A stretch of 64,000 bases of DNA from NCBI GenBank assembly GCA_014218235.1, contig CM024755.1, positions 161,441,941-161,505,940 on the forward strand, in the 5' to 3' direction. The translations under genes were made by a program, and so were the position numbers. Positions within the stretch are counted from its first letter, which is position 1. Each line of letters starts with the position of its first letter. Of this stretch, positions 23,517 to 35,343 are shown in pieces. The notes below the pieces were generated by a model, which worked only from the letters and a program-made list of their open reading frames with translations, was not told the DNA's origin and ran no database searches. The DNA is from Colocasia esculenta (Eukaryota > Streptophyta > Magnoliopsida > Alismatales > Araceae).

Positions 23517-25346
23517 TCAGGTTTTATTTGATTTTTTGTTTAACTGATTGTTGATTTTCAGATTTGGAGAGGTCGACCTATGTTGGACTTGTGTCGACTC
23601 AACAGCTACAGCTTTCATCTTTTGGTTGGCTGATGTTGACTGATTTGATTTGTTTTTGTTCTTATTCTTGACAGTTTTAGATGTTTTATTTGACACTTGG
23701 TTGTTGTTATTTTCTTGGCTTGAACTTTTAACAAACTTTATCAAAGGAGTATTTGAGGGTTTTTCTTTCATTTCAACAGATTTATTTTTCAAGGATTTTT
23801 GTGTGGTGAATCCTAGCCCATGTTTTTCAGATCTCATGTTTGCTCCCAACAGAGCATCAAGATTGTGTTTTCCTTTGGTGAATGTTTCAATGACTTGTTC
23901 TTTTTCTTTCAGAAAGTTTTTTAGATCCTGAATTTCATCAACAGCTTGTTGTTTTTCCTTTTGTTGCAATTCCAATTTTTCAGAAAGTTTTTCAAAATCA
24001 TTACTGGCCTTCTGAGATGCAAGTTTGAGCTCATCAATTTCATTCAGAAGGTTTTCCTTTTCTTCATTAAGTTCAGATATTTCATTTTCAAGGTCAGAGA
24101 TTTTTCTATTTGAGGAATTGTTATGCAAGATATTTTCAATTTTCTTTTTTAGATGCTTATTCTCTTTTCTTGTATCTGAATATTTTTCAACCAATTCAGC
24201 ATATTCATCTTGCCAATCATCAATAGTAAATTCCTCAAAAGAAGTACCTACCTTTCCATCAGTGCTGTTAGCCATAAAGCATATCTCCTCATTTCCAGAG
24301 CTTGAGGACTTCTCTTCTTCATCCTCACTTGGGTCATCATCTGACCAAGTGGCTACCATTACTTTAGGCTTCTTCACTTTGTTGATCTTTTTGTGCTTGT
24401 CCTTTTTATTTTCAGGACATTCCCCTTTCATATGTCCTGCTTTGTTGCACCTGTAACAAATAATGATTTCATCAGTCTTTTGATTTCTATTTGAGTTAGC
24501 ATTTGAAAAAGAAGTATTCCTTTTGCCAGATGAAAATGTCTTCTTTTGAGTAAACTTTCATTTTCTTGATTTTAAAAATTTTCTGAATTGCCTAGTCATG
24601 AGGGCAAGTTCATCCTCATTGGACTCAGACTCTTCAGAACTTGATTTCTCTTGATTTTTCTTTTTGTTAATTGATGAGGCTTTAAGTGCTATTGGTTTGG
24701 CCTTAAGCATGTGTTCTTCAGTTCTTTTCAGATTTATCTCATATGTCATTAAAGATCCTATGAGTTCATCCGAAGAGATTTTAGATAGATCTTTAGAATC
24801 TTCAATTACAGTAGCCTTAGTATGCCAGATGGATGATAGAGAACGTAAAATCTTTCTTACCAAATCAGCATCAGTATACTCCTTACCAAGTGCCTTCAGT
24901 CCATTGATAATTGTCATGAACCTAGCAAACATTTCAGAGATAGATTCATCAGATTTCATCATAAATAATTCATATTCAGAGACAAGTATGTTAGCTTTGG
25001 TTTCCCTAACTTGAGATGTTCCCTCATACATTAACTCAAGTTTATCCCACATCTCTTTAGCAGATTTGCACATGGATATTCTTGAATATTCTTTTGGATG
25101 AACTGCACACTGAAGCATGTTCATGGCACTATAGTTAAGAGTGGCCCTCCTTATTTGTTCTCTAGTCCAAGTTTCCTCATCTCCTTGATTCTCATAGGGA
25201 CCCACTTCAACTACCCTCCAAATTTCATAGTTCTGAGCCCTAAGAAAGACTTGCATGCGATTTTTCCAGTAGGAGTAATCAGACCCATTGAAAAATGGTG
25301 GCCTATTGATGGAATGACCTTCAGCAATAAATCCTCGAGAATCCAT
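23517..25346 (-). pseudogene. SIRE-type gag (nested element)
   Basis: Gag starts most plausibly at MDSRGFIAEGHSINRPPFF (25346), since the upstream Met at 25412 adds an unrelated hydrophobic stretch. Blocks are WKNRMQVFLRAQNYEIWRVV, KSAKEMWDKLELMYEG and DLVRKILRSL. A single TGA near 24555 separates this from the same-frame continuation: CCHC zinc knuckle CYRCNKAGHMKGEC (about 24465-24420), an acidic DDDPSEDEEEKSSSSG segment, a long Glu/Lys/Leu coiled coil (about 24220-23900) and an Asn/Lys-rich tail ending at 23517. One nonsense mutation aside, this is the best preserved gag in the window. It would form the particle and bind RNA in the cytoplasm. Confidence 0.88.
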
Positions 25347-25452
25347 TAAGCAGGATGAGATGCAGTGAATGAAACACTCAAATAATTCAAGCAAGTGAAA
25401 CACAAGAATCAAACAAAAACACTCAAATCAGATCAGACACAGAAATGAACCT

Positions 25453-25464
25453 GCTCTGATACCA
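25453..25464 (-). promoter_or_regulatory. Primer binding site of the nested copia element
   Basis: GCTCTGATACCA on the plus strand is the exact reverse complement of TGGTATCAGAGC and lies two bases from the LTR edge at 25467. Confidence 0.95.
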
Positions 25465-25466
25465 AT

Positions 25467-27023
25467 TGTAGGATCGAATATAAGGATGGATCAGATCTAG
25501 AAGGGGGGTTGAATAGATCTGATACCAATTAATGCGGAAGCTAAGGCAATTTGAAATTTAATTTGAATCAGAGATTAATTCAGACAGACAGTTCACTGAT
25601 CTGAAGTATGGATGTGAAAATTAAGTGAATAGGGTGTGTGAGTAAGTCAATTAGTAATTTGAGCAAGATTCCTATGCATTTAACTTGCGCAAAACAAAGT
25701 CAAACCACAATTCAAACCACTGCACAGAGAATTTTTAGGTGGTTCGGAAATCACATTAGTGATTCCTACATCCACCCCTCACACAGTGAGGCTCCACTAC
25801 TCAAAAGAGAACACCACACACTGGAGCTTGACAACTCCAACACACCGGAGTTAGACAACTCACACCCTAACTCTAGAGCACAACCACTCTAGAACCTGAA
25901 CACACTTTCTCAAACACAAGAGTATTCAACTCAACACAACCGAGCACATCAGCTCACAAAAACACATGCTAGATCAAGAACAACATAAATCAGATCCTCT
26001 AGCAATGATTTGATTCAGAATGGATTCATTCACAGAGACTTGTGCAACACTTTATGCACAATTCCCATGGATGAATCAGAAGAACACTTAAAGAGTTAAG
26101 AGAATTAGGTACAGAGATTGTTCTTCAATAGAAATTCCTTGCAGAAGGTTGAATTTAGGAGATCCTTGATGCTTTGAAACCCTGAGCGATGCTCTGCTAT
26201 ATTTGCTTCTGAGTCACCCTCGAATTCTCCTCAATTGCTTGATTCTACTCGATCTACTCCCTTGAGAGGTGTATCAACTTTTTTTGCATAGATCTTGTTC
26301 ACCTCCTCGTGCTTTCCAAGGTTGTAGTCGAACCACAACACCAAGAAGAGCAGGAGCGGGAGAATCCTCCTTCTTGCTGCCAAAAACACTTTACTGGAAT
26401 ATTCTGGGGGTCTCCTCACCTTAGGGACCAATTGGGGGGGTATTTATAGCCCAATATGGCCAAAGGTACCCTTGGGGTGCGTGGGCACATGATCCAAGAC
26501 CAATCTCAATGATCCCTAGGCAGCCACGTGTCCAGATAAATCTTCAGTTGAGATTTCAGCCGGAGTGTGTCGACACTACCAATGAGTGTGTCGACACACT
26601 GTCCCAATTGCACAAAATAGATCTTCTGGGAGATGGGTCTAGTGTCGACACACTGTCCCAGCCAGGCCACTGAGGCTCCTGGAACCTGGGTCTAGTGTCG
26701 ACACTACCAGGGACTGTGTCGACACACTAAACCCTGTCTTCATGAAATTGCTTCAGGGAGTGTTACCAGTGTCGACACCATCAATTGGTGTGTCGACACT
26801 ATCATGATATAGAAATATATGTCCCTGAGAATTCAAACATAAAACATTAGTACAAGATATTATCATCAAGATATGAGATGTAAGGTATTTGAAACATGTT
26901 TTTTGAGCATTGTTATTACATAAGTGATGTATGTAACATATTCCACCATTAAACATTAAAATCACAAAATGTCATCATCAAAACTATGAGGAGAAATACA
27001 TTAAAACCACACTCAACCCAACA
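25467..27023 (-). mobile_element. Nested copia element, 5' LTR
   Basis: This 1557-bp LTR drives the minus-strand element. It has the GTGTCGACAC array (about 26560-26810) in U3 and a TATA box, GCTATAAATAC on the minus strand, at about 26440-26450. The R/U5 half (25600-25900) carries a conserved GTGGTTCGGAAATCAC block. The array has lost one segment present in the 3' LTR. Confidence 0.93.
26440..26450 (-). promoter_or_regulatory. LTR TATA box
   Basis: GCTATAAATAC on the minus strand lies between the U3 motif array and the R/U5 block, as expected for the LTR promoter. It is absent from the partner LTR at 16951-18473. Confidence 0.6.
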
Positions 27024-28464
27024 GAACTGACAAAGTAAAACAAACTAGAATAGATATTCTTGTCTCACAATATGAGCAATTTAAAATGCTTCCAAATAAA
27101 AATATTACTCAAATATATAATAGATTTTCAAATATAGTAGTTGGTTTAAGCTCTCTTGGAAAAGATCTTTTTGATGAAGAAACTGTCAGAAAAATACTTA
27201 GATCCTTAACTTTTTCATGGACTCCTAAGGTCACTGCTATAGAGGAATCTCGTGACTTAGCAAAACTTCCCATTGATAAATTAATTGGTTCACTTATGGC
27301 TCATGAAATAAATATGAAAAGATTTTCTGAAAATACTTTGAAAAAGAAAATGTCAAATGCTTTGAAAGCCGCAGATTCTTCTTCCTCTAAAGATTCAAAA
27401 GAAAGATCAGATGATAGTGATGATGAAGTCTTGCTGTCAAGAAAACTCCAACAAATTCTAGCCAAGAAAAAGAAATTCGGCTCAAAGAGATACTTCAAAA
27501 GAGAAAAGAAGAAAGAACCAACCTGTTATGAATACAGCCAGCCTGAACATTGCAAGTCTGAATGTCCTAAGCTCAAGAAGAAAGAACATGTTGAAAAGTC
27601 TGATAAAAGGAAAGGTAAAGTAAGAAGATTCAGAAAATACAAAAAGAAGGCAATGGCTGCAGCTTGGGATAATGAAGTACCTACAACTTCAGACTCCTCA
27701 AGTTCAGAATCAGAAGAAGAGGAGCAAGTCCCCTAATGGCAGGACTAGACCAGGTTAACTCTGAAACATCTTTTACTTCATGTTCAGAATCTGATTCTGA
27801 TACTTTAGAAGATGCATTCAATGAACTGTATGAAAAATATAAAATTGTGGTTAAACAAATGAAAATTGTTAAGATTAACCTACTGAATCAAGAAAAATCA
27901 AACACTCTTATAAAAGATGAAGTAGAAAAGATAGGGCAAAACTTAACTGAAACAAAAAGGTCTAACGAACTACTGTGTGAAGATTTAAAAGCTAAAAATA
28001 TTAAAATCATGGAACTTGAAACAAATCTAAAAGAATTGAAAGATGAAGAAAAATTGAAAGAGGAAAATGACTATGTATGAGCTACCTTAGATAAAATTAC
28101 TAAATGTAAAACATCTTTATTTGTAAAACTAAAAGATGCTAGAACTGGTAAAAAGAAATATGAAGTAGGATATACACCTCCAACAAATGAGGAGAACATC
28201 ATCTATCGTGAAAAATATCCAACTCCCAAATTTGTGAAGGAAAAGGGAATTAAAAATCCCATAAAAGTCAATCAACATGTGTATAAACAAAAACAGAAAT
28301 TCAATAAAACTGCATATGCAAAGAATGCTTATGATTTATGTTGTAGTCATTGTAACCGACTAGGACACATTGTTAGCACCTGCACAACTAGACACTTGCG
28401 TTGGATTCCCAAGACTAACCATCAAGGACCCAAGAAAATTTGGGTACCAAAAGTTAAAACTTAG
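27024..28464 (+). pseudogene. SIRE gag, C-terminal part (composite element)
   Basis: This continues the gag interrupted at 16950, with DKVKQTRIDILVSQYEQF, ETVRKILRSLTFSW and KLIGSLMAHEINMKRF. The first zinc knuckle reads CYEYSQPEHCKSEC, with Tyr in place of the second Cys, so it is broken. Acidic Ser/Glu and coiled-coil segments follow to 28080 with a frame change at 27736. After a stop, a second knuckle, CSHCNRLGHIVSTC, appears near 28340 with all four ligands, followed by GPKKIWVPKVKT before the stop at 28464. It ends just before the protease. Confidence 0.88.
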
Positions 28465-28470
28465 TTATGT

Positions 28471-29760
28471 TTGCAGGGTTGCCTAAGAGCATCCAAATGG
28501 TATTTGGATAGCAGGTGCTCAAGGCATATGACAGGTGACAGAAAACTATTTACAAGTTTTAGAGATGAAGTTGGTCAAGTTACCTATGGAGACAATGGAA
28601 AAGGCAAGGTGTTAGGATTTGGAACAGTAGGTACACAAGAAAATGATTTAATAGAAGATCTCATGTATGTAGAAGGATTGAAGCACAATCTAATTTGTAT
28701 CAGTCAACTTTGTGACAAAGGTCACTTAGTCAAGTTTCAAAAGGATGAGAAAATAGTGTTTGAAGCTCAAAGAGTCAAAAATTTGTACACTCTACAGTTA
28801 GTAGAATTAAAAGAAGTCAATCTATGTCTTGCAACCACAAAGAGTGAGGAAACTGATCTATGGCACAGAAGATTAGGACATGCTAGTACTTCAGTGATCA
28901 AGAAACTAATCAAGTATGATCTAGTTGAAGGTCTTCCGAAACTAAAGCTAAAGAAATCTTGAATCTATACAGCATGTGTAAAAGGAAAGTAGACCAAGAT
29001 TTCATTTCAGTCCAAAACAGTGGTAACAACTTCCAAACCTCTGGAACTCATTCATATGGACTTGTTTGGACCAATGAGAACAGTTAGTCTTTGAGGAAAA
29101 GTTTATGGCTATGTAATCGTGGATCATTACTCAATGTACACTTGGGTATCATTTTTGGAAGCCAAATCAAAAACATTCTTAGCTTTTCTGAAGTTTAGTA
29201 AATTAGTACAGAAGAACCAGAAATTTCAAATAGTTAGTATTTGATCTGATCATGATGGAGAATTCAATAATGAAGAATTTCTCAGATTCTGTGAAGAAAA
29301 TGGCATAGAACACAACTTCTCTGCACCAAGAACACCTCAACAGAATGGAGTAGCAGAAAGGAAGAACAGAACACTGCTGGACATGGACAGGACAGTGCTT
29401 ACAGAATATAATCTACCAAAGTACTTCTGGGCAGAAGCAGTCAACACAGCCTGCTACATTATCAACAGATGTATGATCAGACCTATCTTGAAGAAGACAC
29501 CTTATGAACTCTACAAAGAGAAGAAGCCAAACATCAGTCATCTTCGACCATTTGGTTGTAAGTGTTTTATTTTAAATAATGGCAAAGACAATCTAGGTAA
29601 ATTAGATGCTAAAAGCGATGAAGGTTTCCTGTTATGATACACTTTAAAACCTAGAGGTTATAAAGTGTTTAATAGAAGAACTTTGACTATAGAACAATCT
29701 GTTCACAATTTATTTGATGAAACTAACCCTTCTATTAAGAAAATAGAAAAAAAAATATTG
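28471..29760 (+). pseudogene. Copia protease and integrase (composite element)
   Basis: The protease reads WYLDSRCSRHMTGDRKLF. The copia active site should be DSG, but the third residue is Arg (codon 28513-28515). The zinc region WHRRLGHAS follows, then stops at about 28960 and beyond. The integrase core has YVIVDHYSMYTWV (one Asp of the usual DD pair is His, 29125-29127), SDHDGEFNNEEF and GVAERKNRTL with its Glu intact. Then come FWAEAVNTACYIINR and PYELYKEKKPNISHLRPFGC to 29637. Several stops interrupt it. Protease and integrase both look inactive. Confidence 0.88.
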
Positions 29761-29768
29761 TTGAAGAA

Positions 29769-31520
29769 TTGTGCAGGGATCTAGAACCAGTTTCTCTTGA
29801 AGAAAAAGAAGAAGATAAAGGAGATCCTCCACTAGAACAACTACAACAACAAGAAGAAACACAGGAAGGACTACCTAGAAGATTGAGGTATCACAAAGAT
29901 CATCCAAAGGAAAATATTATAGGTGATCCTCAAGACAAGGTAAGAACAAGAGGTATGACAATTCCCTGTGACTTTACTGCATTTGTTTCTCAAATAGAGC
30001 CTAGGACAATCAATGATGCACTGGTAGATGAATCTTGGATCCTAGCTATGCAAAAGAAACTTAACTAGTTCCAACGTAGCCAAGTCTGGACACTTGTCCC
30101 TAGACCGTCTGACCATCCAGTTATTGGGACCAGATGGGTCTTCAAAAACAAAATGGATGAATAAGGAGTGATCACAAGGAAGAAAGCTAGACTGGTAGCA
30201 CAAGGATACTCCCAAGAGGAAGGCATTAATTTCGATGAAACATATGCCCCAGTTGCTAGATTAGAGGCAATTAGAATTATATTAGCTTATGCATGATCCC
30301 TTAATATCAACTTATTTCAGATGGATGCCAAGAGTGCATTTCTGAATGGTTTTTAAAAGAAGAAGTCTATGTTGAGCAACACCAAGATTTGAAGATACTA
30401 AGTATCTAAATAATGTTTTCCATTTAAAGAAAGCATTATATGGTCTGAAACAAGCTCCAAGAGCTTGGTATGAAAGACTAAGTGCTTATCTTATATCACA
30501 TGATTTTTCAAGAGGTAAAGTAGATAGCATATTATTTATTAAGAAATTTTCAGAAGGAATCTTAATTAATCAAATATATGTTGATGATATTATCTTTGGT
30601 TCTACTAATGAATCACTCTACAATTCTTTGAAAATCTTACGCAAAGTGAGTTTGAGAGGAGCATAATGGGTGATCTTAATTACTTTCTTGGCTTGCAAAT
30701 CAAGTAAACCAAATAGGATACTCACATTTGTCAAACCAAATACATTTCAGATTTACTATCTAAATATGATTTTGATAAGTGTAAGCCCTTAGGAACACCC
30801 ATGAGCTCAGGCACCAAGTTAGATAGTGATCCACTTAGCAAGAAAGTAGATCAAAAGATCTATATAGGTATGATTGGGTCACTACTCTATCTTACTGCCA
30901 GTAGACCATACATAATGTTCAGTGTATATTTGTGTGCCAGATTTCAAGCTAATCCTAAAGAATCTCATATTAATGTTGTTAAAAGAATTTTTAAATATCT
31001 TATAAATACAAGTGAATTGGGTTTATGGTATCCTAGATGTTCTGAATTTAAATTGCTTGGGTATAGTGATGCTGACTATGCTGGATGCAAGATAGATATA
31101 AAAAGCACTAGTGGTACTTGTCAAATTCTTGCCGGATGTTTGATTTCTTGGTCCTCCAGAAAGTAGAATTCAGTAGTCTTGTCCACAACAGAAGTAGAAT
31201 ATATTGTAGTTGGAAGCTGCTGCACTCAACTACTGTGGATTAAGCATCAACTGGAAGACTATGGTCATACTCTTCACACAATTCCAATGTTTTGTGATAA
31301 CACAAGTGCAATCAACTTAACTAAAAATCCAATTCAGCACTCAAGAACCAAGCACATTGAGGTCAGACATCATTTCATCAGGGACCATGTAAGTAATGAA
31401 GATATTTTACTTGAATTTGTTTCTACAGATAATCAATTAGCAGATATATTCACTAAACCTCTTCCTGAAGATAGATTTACATCTATCAGAAGAGAAATAG
31501 GTATGTGCAATCCTGATTAA
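29769..31520 (+). pseudogene. Copia reverse transcriptase-RNase H (composite element)
   Basis: The inter-domain linker (RLRYHKDHPKENIIGDPQDK) is followed by RT with GTRWVFKNKMDE, QMDAKSAFLNGF then a stop and frameshift, LYGLKQAPRAWYERL, and YVDDIIFGSTNES near 30580. Frameshifts break the thumb region (30640-30800). RNase H is open from 30801 with SDADYAGCKIDIKSTSG, a TAG at 31164-31166, and EVEYIVVG to KPLPEDRFTSIRREIG at 31520. The order and spacing are normal for copia. Confidence 0.88.
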
Positions 31521-31915
31521 AATTCACTGCACTGCATGCATCTTTCATTGTAAAACTTTTCTAAGTCCTGAGACTCCGACTCTTTAGAAGTCGGAGTTAT
31601 GGATACTGCGACTCTTGAGAAGTTGGAGTTTGGTACTGCGACTCTCAGGAAGTCAAAGTTTGTGAAGTTGGAGTCTATATCTCAATTTAATTTTTTAAAA
31701 AAATTATATTAATTTATTTAATTGCTATTTAAAGAGCAATAAAAAATTATAATCGTTCACTCATTAAATCTCAACCATCTCCTCATCTACGGTCAGTTAC
31801 ACATTCCCCTTTCTCATTTAAGACCCTTTCCCTTCCTTCGAAAAATCACATGTTTGAAGCCTCTTCGACTCCTCTATCATCTTCCTCCTAGTTCCCGCGT
31901 TCGCTCTTCACCTCG
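31521..31915 (+). promoter_or_regulatory. Internal motif array and possible promoter before ORF3
   Basis: Between the RNase H stop and ORF3 lies a short array of the same motif as in the element's U3: CTCCGACTCTTTAGAAGTCGGAG-type hairpin pairs at about 31570-31680 (perfect 8-bp arms CTCCGACT/AGTCGGAG in the first). An AT-rich stretch follows with TATTTAAAG at about 31726, then a CT-rich leader (31800-31915). The layout copies U3-TATA-leader and suggests a separate promoter for ORF3. This is inference from layout only. Confidence 0.45.
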
Positions 31916-34900
31916 ATGGAACCAAGCTCGAAGCCTCTACAGATTTCCACCTCCTTTTTGAAGAAAGGTAGGATCTTTAACCTCTGTAGACTATCTCTAC
32001 ATCTTCTCTGCTACCTATCTAAGACCTCTTTTCGTCATTTGTCTAGATGGCTTCATCTAGGGCTCCTGAAGGTACCTTGTTCACCCCGGAGTAGTTCCAA
32101 CGACTGTCTTCGACCAAAGCTTCCATTTGTTTAGGAAAAATAGTGGATTTCCGTCAGTTGTTGGGTAGACTAAGATGGTTAGAGAAAACCCTAGCAGCCA
32201 TGGGTTGGTCGAGGCTCTGTCAGATTTCTGAATCAACTTTTGAGGGCGCTCTGAAGGCTTTCTACCTATCCCTCCAAATCACAGTAGAAGGTTCAGTTAT
32301 AGGTTTAGTAAAGGGTACCACTATCACTGTTTCATAAGAACTTCTAGTAGAACTCTTGGATTGCCCGAACTCTAGACACAAGATCAGTGAAGTGGTGTCC
32401 ATGGAGAAGCAGAAATTGGGAGGTATTGGGAGTTTAGGTTCCATCACCAAGAATGGGCTCCTTGTCAATGAGCTTTCTGCAGAGAAGAGAATACTCCACT
32501 CTATCATCACCAACGTCATCACTCCCAGAGCAGGTACATACTCTTCTATCACTGCTAGAGACGGCAGTCTGTTATTTTGGGCTATTCAGTGACACAGGGT
32601 TAACTTGCCTTCCATCATCTTGGAAAGGATGTCATGTTCCAAGAACCTGCAGGAGTCCCTCCCCTATGGGCCCCTGCTAACCCTTGTGTTCAGAAAGTTT
32701 TCGGTGGACTTAAGCGATGAGGTGCCCACCTCTATGAAAGAGAAGATTGGGCTCTCCACCTTTAGGAGAAGCCATTATGTCTTTGAAGACAAGTCTCAAA
32801 ATGTTTGGATCAAGGACTTTGTCCCCAAGTGCGCTCACGAAGTATTTCCAGATGAGGCTCAGAGAACCTCCTCCATTCCAAAACAAGAAGAATGTAGAGA
32901 AGAAGAAGCTTCAGCAGCAGATCAAACAGAGATCCAGGCTCCTGTCCCCTCTCAAGAACAAGATATTCCTGAAGAAACTATCAATCAAGTTCTAAGGGAC
33001 TTAACAAACAAAGGAGTGGCTTAGAAAGAAGATATTCCTTACACCACTCCAGTAGAGCCTTCCTTTGAGGAGCACCATCACATATATCCACCATATGTTG
33101 AGACCTAGCCTAGGTCTCAGGGGGAGACTAGCAAAAATCTAGATGATGTGATACAATTGATTATAAAGCAGCAAGAGATGATGATAGTTCTGCAGATGCA
33201 AATCTAGCGGATAGATGTCAGATTCGATTATATGTCTAAGGAGGTCCAACAAATGAAGGACCTTTTACTGCAGTTGGTGTGCCAACAGGGCACAAGTACT
33301 TCTCAAGTTCCTCCTACTCAATCTGAGCAGCAACAGCAACAACCGCAGCAACAGTCAAAGGATGTGGTTCCACAACCAGAGAAAATATTAGAACAGCCTA
33401 TTGTGGACCCAGGAGTTTGTCAGAACAGTAGCAGTCAAGCCAAGAAGAGCATATTTCTGAGCAGCATTCGGAGCAGCAAGAGCAACCTTTAGATGCTGAA
33501 GCCGACCTTCAAGTCAAAACCTTTAAGAGGAGAGTTAGAAGGAAGCTTATGAAATCTGGTCTTCCAATTTTCGCTTCTCAGCCCTTGACTATCTCATCTC
33601 CTTCTGCTCCTACTCCTCCTGTTGACCCTCCTGCTACTGACCCTACACCTCCACCAGCCATTGTACAACCACCTTCTTTCACCTCTCAACCTATCCCTTC
33701 TACCTCCATTGATCCTCCTCCTTCCTCCTCTCAAACAGCAATAGAGTCTCCAATAAATACTTCATTTCCTTCATTTCCTTTGAAGTATAGGTTCAAAACT
33801 CACACTGTGGATACTCCCTCTCTTCATACCTTACCTCCACACTTCTTTTCTACTCCTCCTTCATCCTCCATTTCTTATACTATTTGCTCCACTCCTTCAA
33901 TTGGCCAGATAGTACCTAGTATGGTACTACCCTCTGGAGCAGTCCCTCATGGCCACAGCTCCCTTCTTCCACCCTTTTGGTATGCCTTCATCTATCACTT
34001 TGAACATCACATGAATCTGTTAAGAGAATTTTTATCCATTAAAGTTTTTCTTGAAGTTCATGGGATGCCAGACTACAAGTTTGAACACTGGCTCCCTCTT
34101 CTACTCAAAACCTCTGAAGTTCTATTGGCTGATGTGAATCTCATCAATCAAAAGAGCCATAGTTCTTCCCATTCAGAGTTTCTCAATCTTTACCCTGCTG
34201 AAGTTGAAAATTTCATCTCAGCTAAGTCTAGAAACCCTCTTCTCATTGTTCACCAGCACATAGATCTAAGGTTCTTTGACCTTTTTAGCAACCTCCTTAG
34301 AGAAGCCCAGACTAGCTATACTAGAATGAAGGTCTTCAATGAAGATAGATTCAAGTTGGGCTTGCGAGACGTCAATAAAGGGCAGTGGCGGATGATCACT
34401 CAGGGTCAAAGACCAATTACTCCTTCCATGATCATTGGATTACCTTCTGGACTGTATCCCAGTCTAGTTGGTGATATTTCTTCGAGGAAGCAGTTTGCTC
34501 AGATAGCCTTCAATAGGCATATCTGGATAGCAGCTAGATTCAAGGTTAAGTATAACATCAAGCTATCCTTCCATAGATTTGCCATGATGCAAGCTCCCAA
34601 GAATTCTCAGAACATGAAGGACTTTCAGCACTGCTTTGGAGAGTCTGAGAGATTGAATGAAGATGAATGGGCAACAGCTTATCCAGCATATAGTAAAGAG
34701 TGTCAGAGACTCAAGTTATCTCCATGTGTCTATCTCCTGAAGCCTTATGACATTCTTTGGAAATTTGTGTTTCAGAAATGGACACAGAGATATGTTATCT
34801 ATTACCAAGCCAAGGAAACAGTCCACTCCCAGGGTCTTCACTGAAATCTTACTGTGCATGACTTTCTGCACCATGCAACCAAGAAGAAATTTGTTTCCCT

Positions 34901-35132
34901 TGAGTATACTCTGTCTGCTGACAACTCCCTGAGAAGACTCACCTGGTTTCATTGCAGGCATGTCAAATCTTATAGGAAAATCCCTGCTATAGGACCTTCC
35001 TACAACATAGATAGAGAGAAATTTTCCTTTTTCTTCCCTGAAAATGAGCGTAAGACATGGGATATTATTCAACCATTATTTGCTCAAGTCACCTCTTCTT
35101 TCTATCTTCCTAGTTCATGTTTTACCCATTAA
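31916..35132 (+). pseudogene. SIRE accessory ORF3 with 'putative plant transposon protein' domain
   Basis: About 1,000 codons, broken. The main frame starts at ATG 32047, right after a splice-acceptor-like TCTAG; a GTAGG donor-like site is at 31968. Codons from 32120 to about 32600 (KIVDFRQLLGRL, GWSRLCQIS, ALKAFYLSLQI, GLVKGTTITVS, LLVELLDCPN) resemble the putative plant transposon protein domain that recurs in plant TE proteins. Gln-rich (about 33300-33380) and basic KRRVRRKL (about 33522) segments follow, then a frame change near 33480, a Pro/Ser linker and a C-terminal domain like the ORF3 at 241-2292. In-frame stops lie at 32092, 32335, 32590, 33022 and 34842, among others. Catalytic function is not evident. 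Confidence 0.65.
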
Positions 35133-35235
35133 TGTAACTTTGTCTTTCCAGATATTAATATAGATCTATTTTCTTCACATATGTGTGAATCTCTCTCTCT
35201 CCCTCCTTGTCTCTTATCCTTTCTGTTAATGCCAC

Positions 35236-35343
35236 AAAGGGGGAGAAAGAAAGAAATGAAGAAACAAATGTTTTACAAAATCAAATTTGTTTTCCTTTTT
35301 ACTGAATTTAAAAGTTTTTGTCGTTAACAAAAAGGGGGAGAAT
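35236..35343 (+). promoter_or_regulatory. Duplicated polypurine tracts before LTR2
   Basis: CAAAGGGGGAGAAAG at about 35236-35250 and AAAAAGGGGGAGAATT ending at 35343 lie about 95 bp apart. The second abuts LTR2. The arrangement matches 2366-2490. Confidence 0.8.

Larger units (their letters stand above)
16951..27023 (-). mobile_element. Nested SIRE-like copia element, minus strand
   Basis: This 10,073-bp element is bounded by LTRs 16951-18473 and 25467-27023 (plus-strand ends TGTAGGATCG...CAACCCAACA) with TSD GAACT at 16946-16950 and 27024-27028. On the minus strand the order is 5' LTR, PBS, gag, protease, integrase, reverse transcriptase, RNase H, coiled-coil ORF3, PPT, 3' LTR. It lies in the gag of the composite SIRE element. 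Its coding parts carry fewer stops than its host, which fits a younger insertion. Confidence 0.95.

Noticed and set aside
23650..24456. Phe/Ser-rich plus-strand frames that could suggest a membrane protein
   Set aside because: They are antisense to the Lys/Glu-rich gag coiled coil of the nested element.
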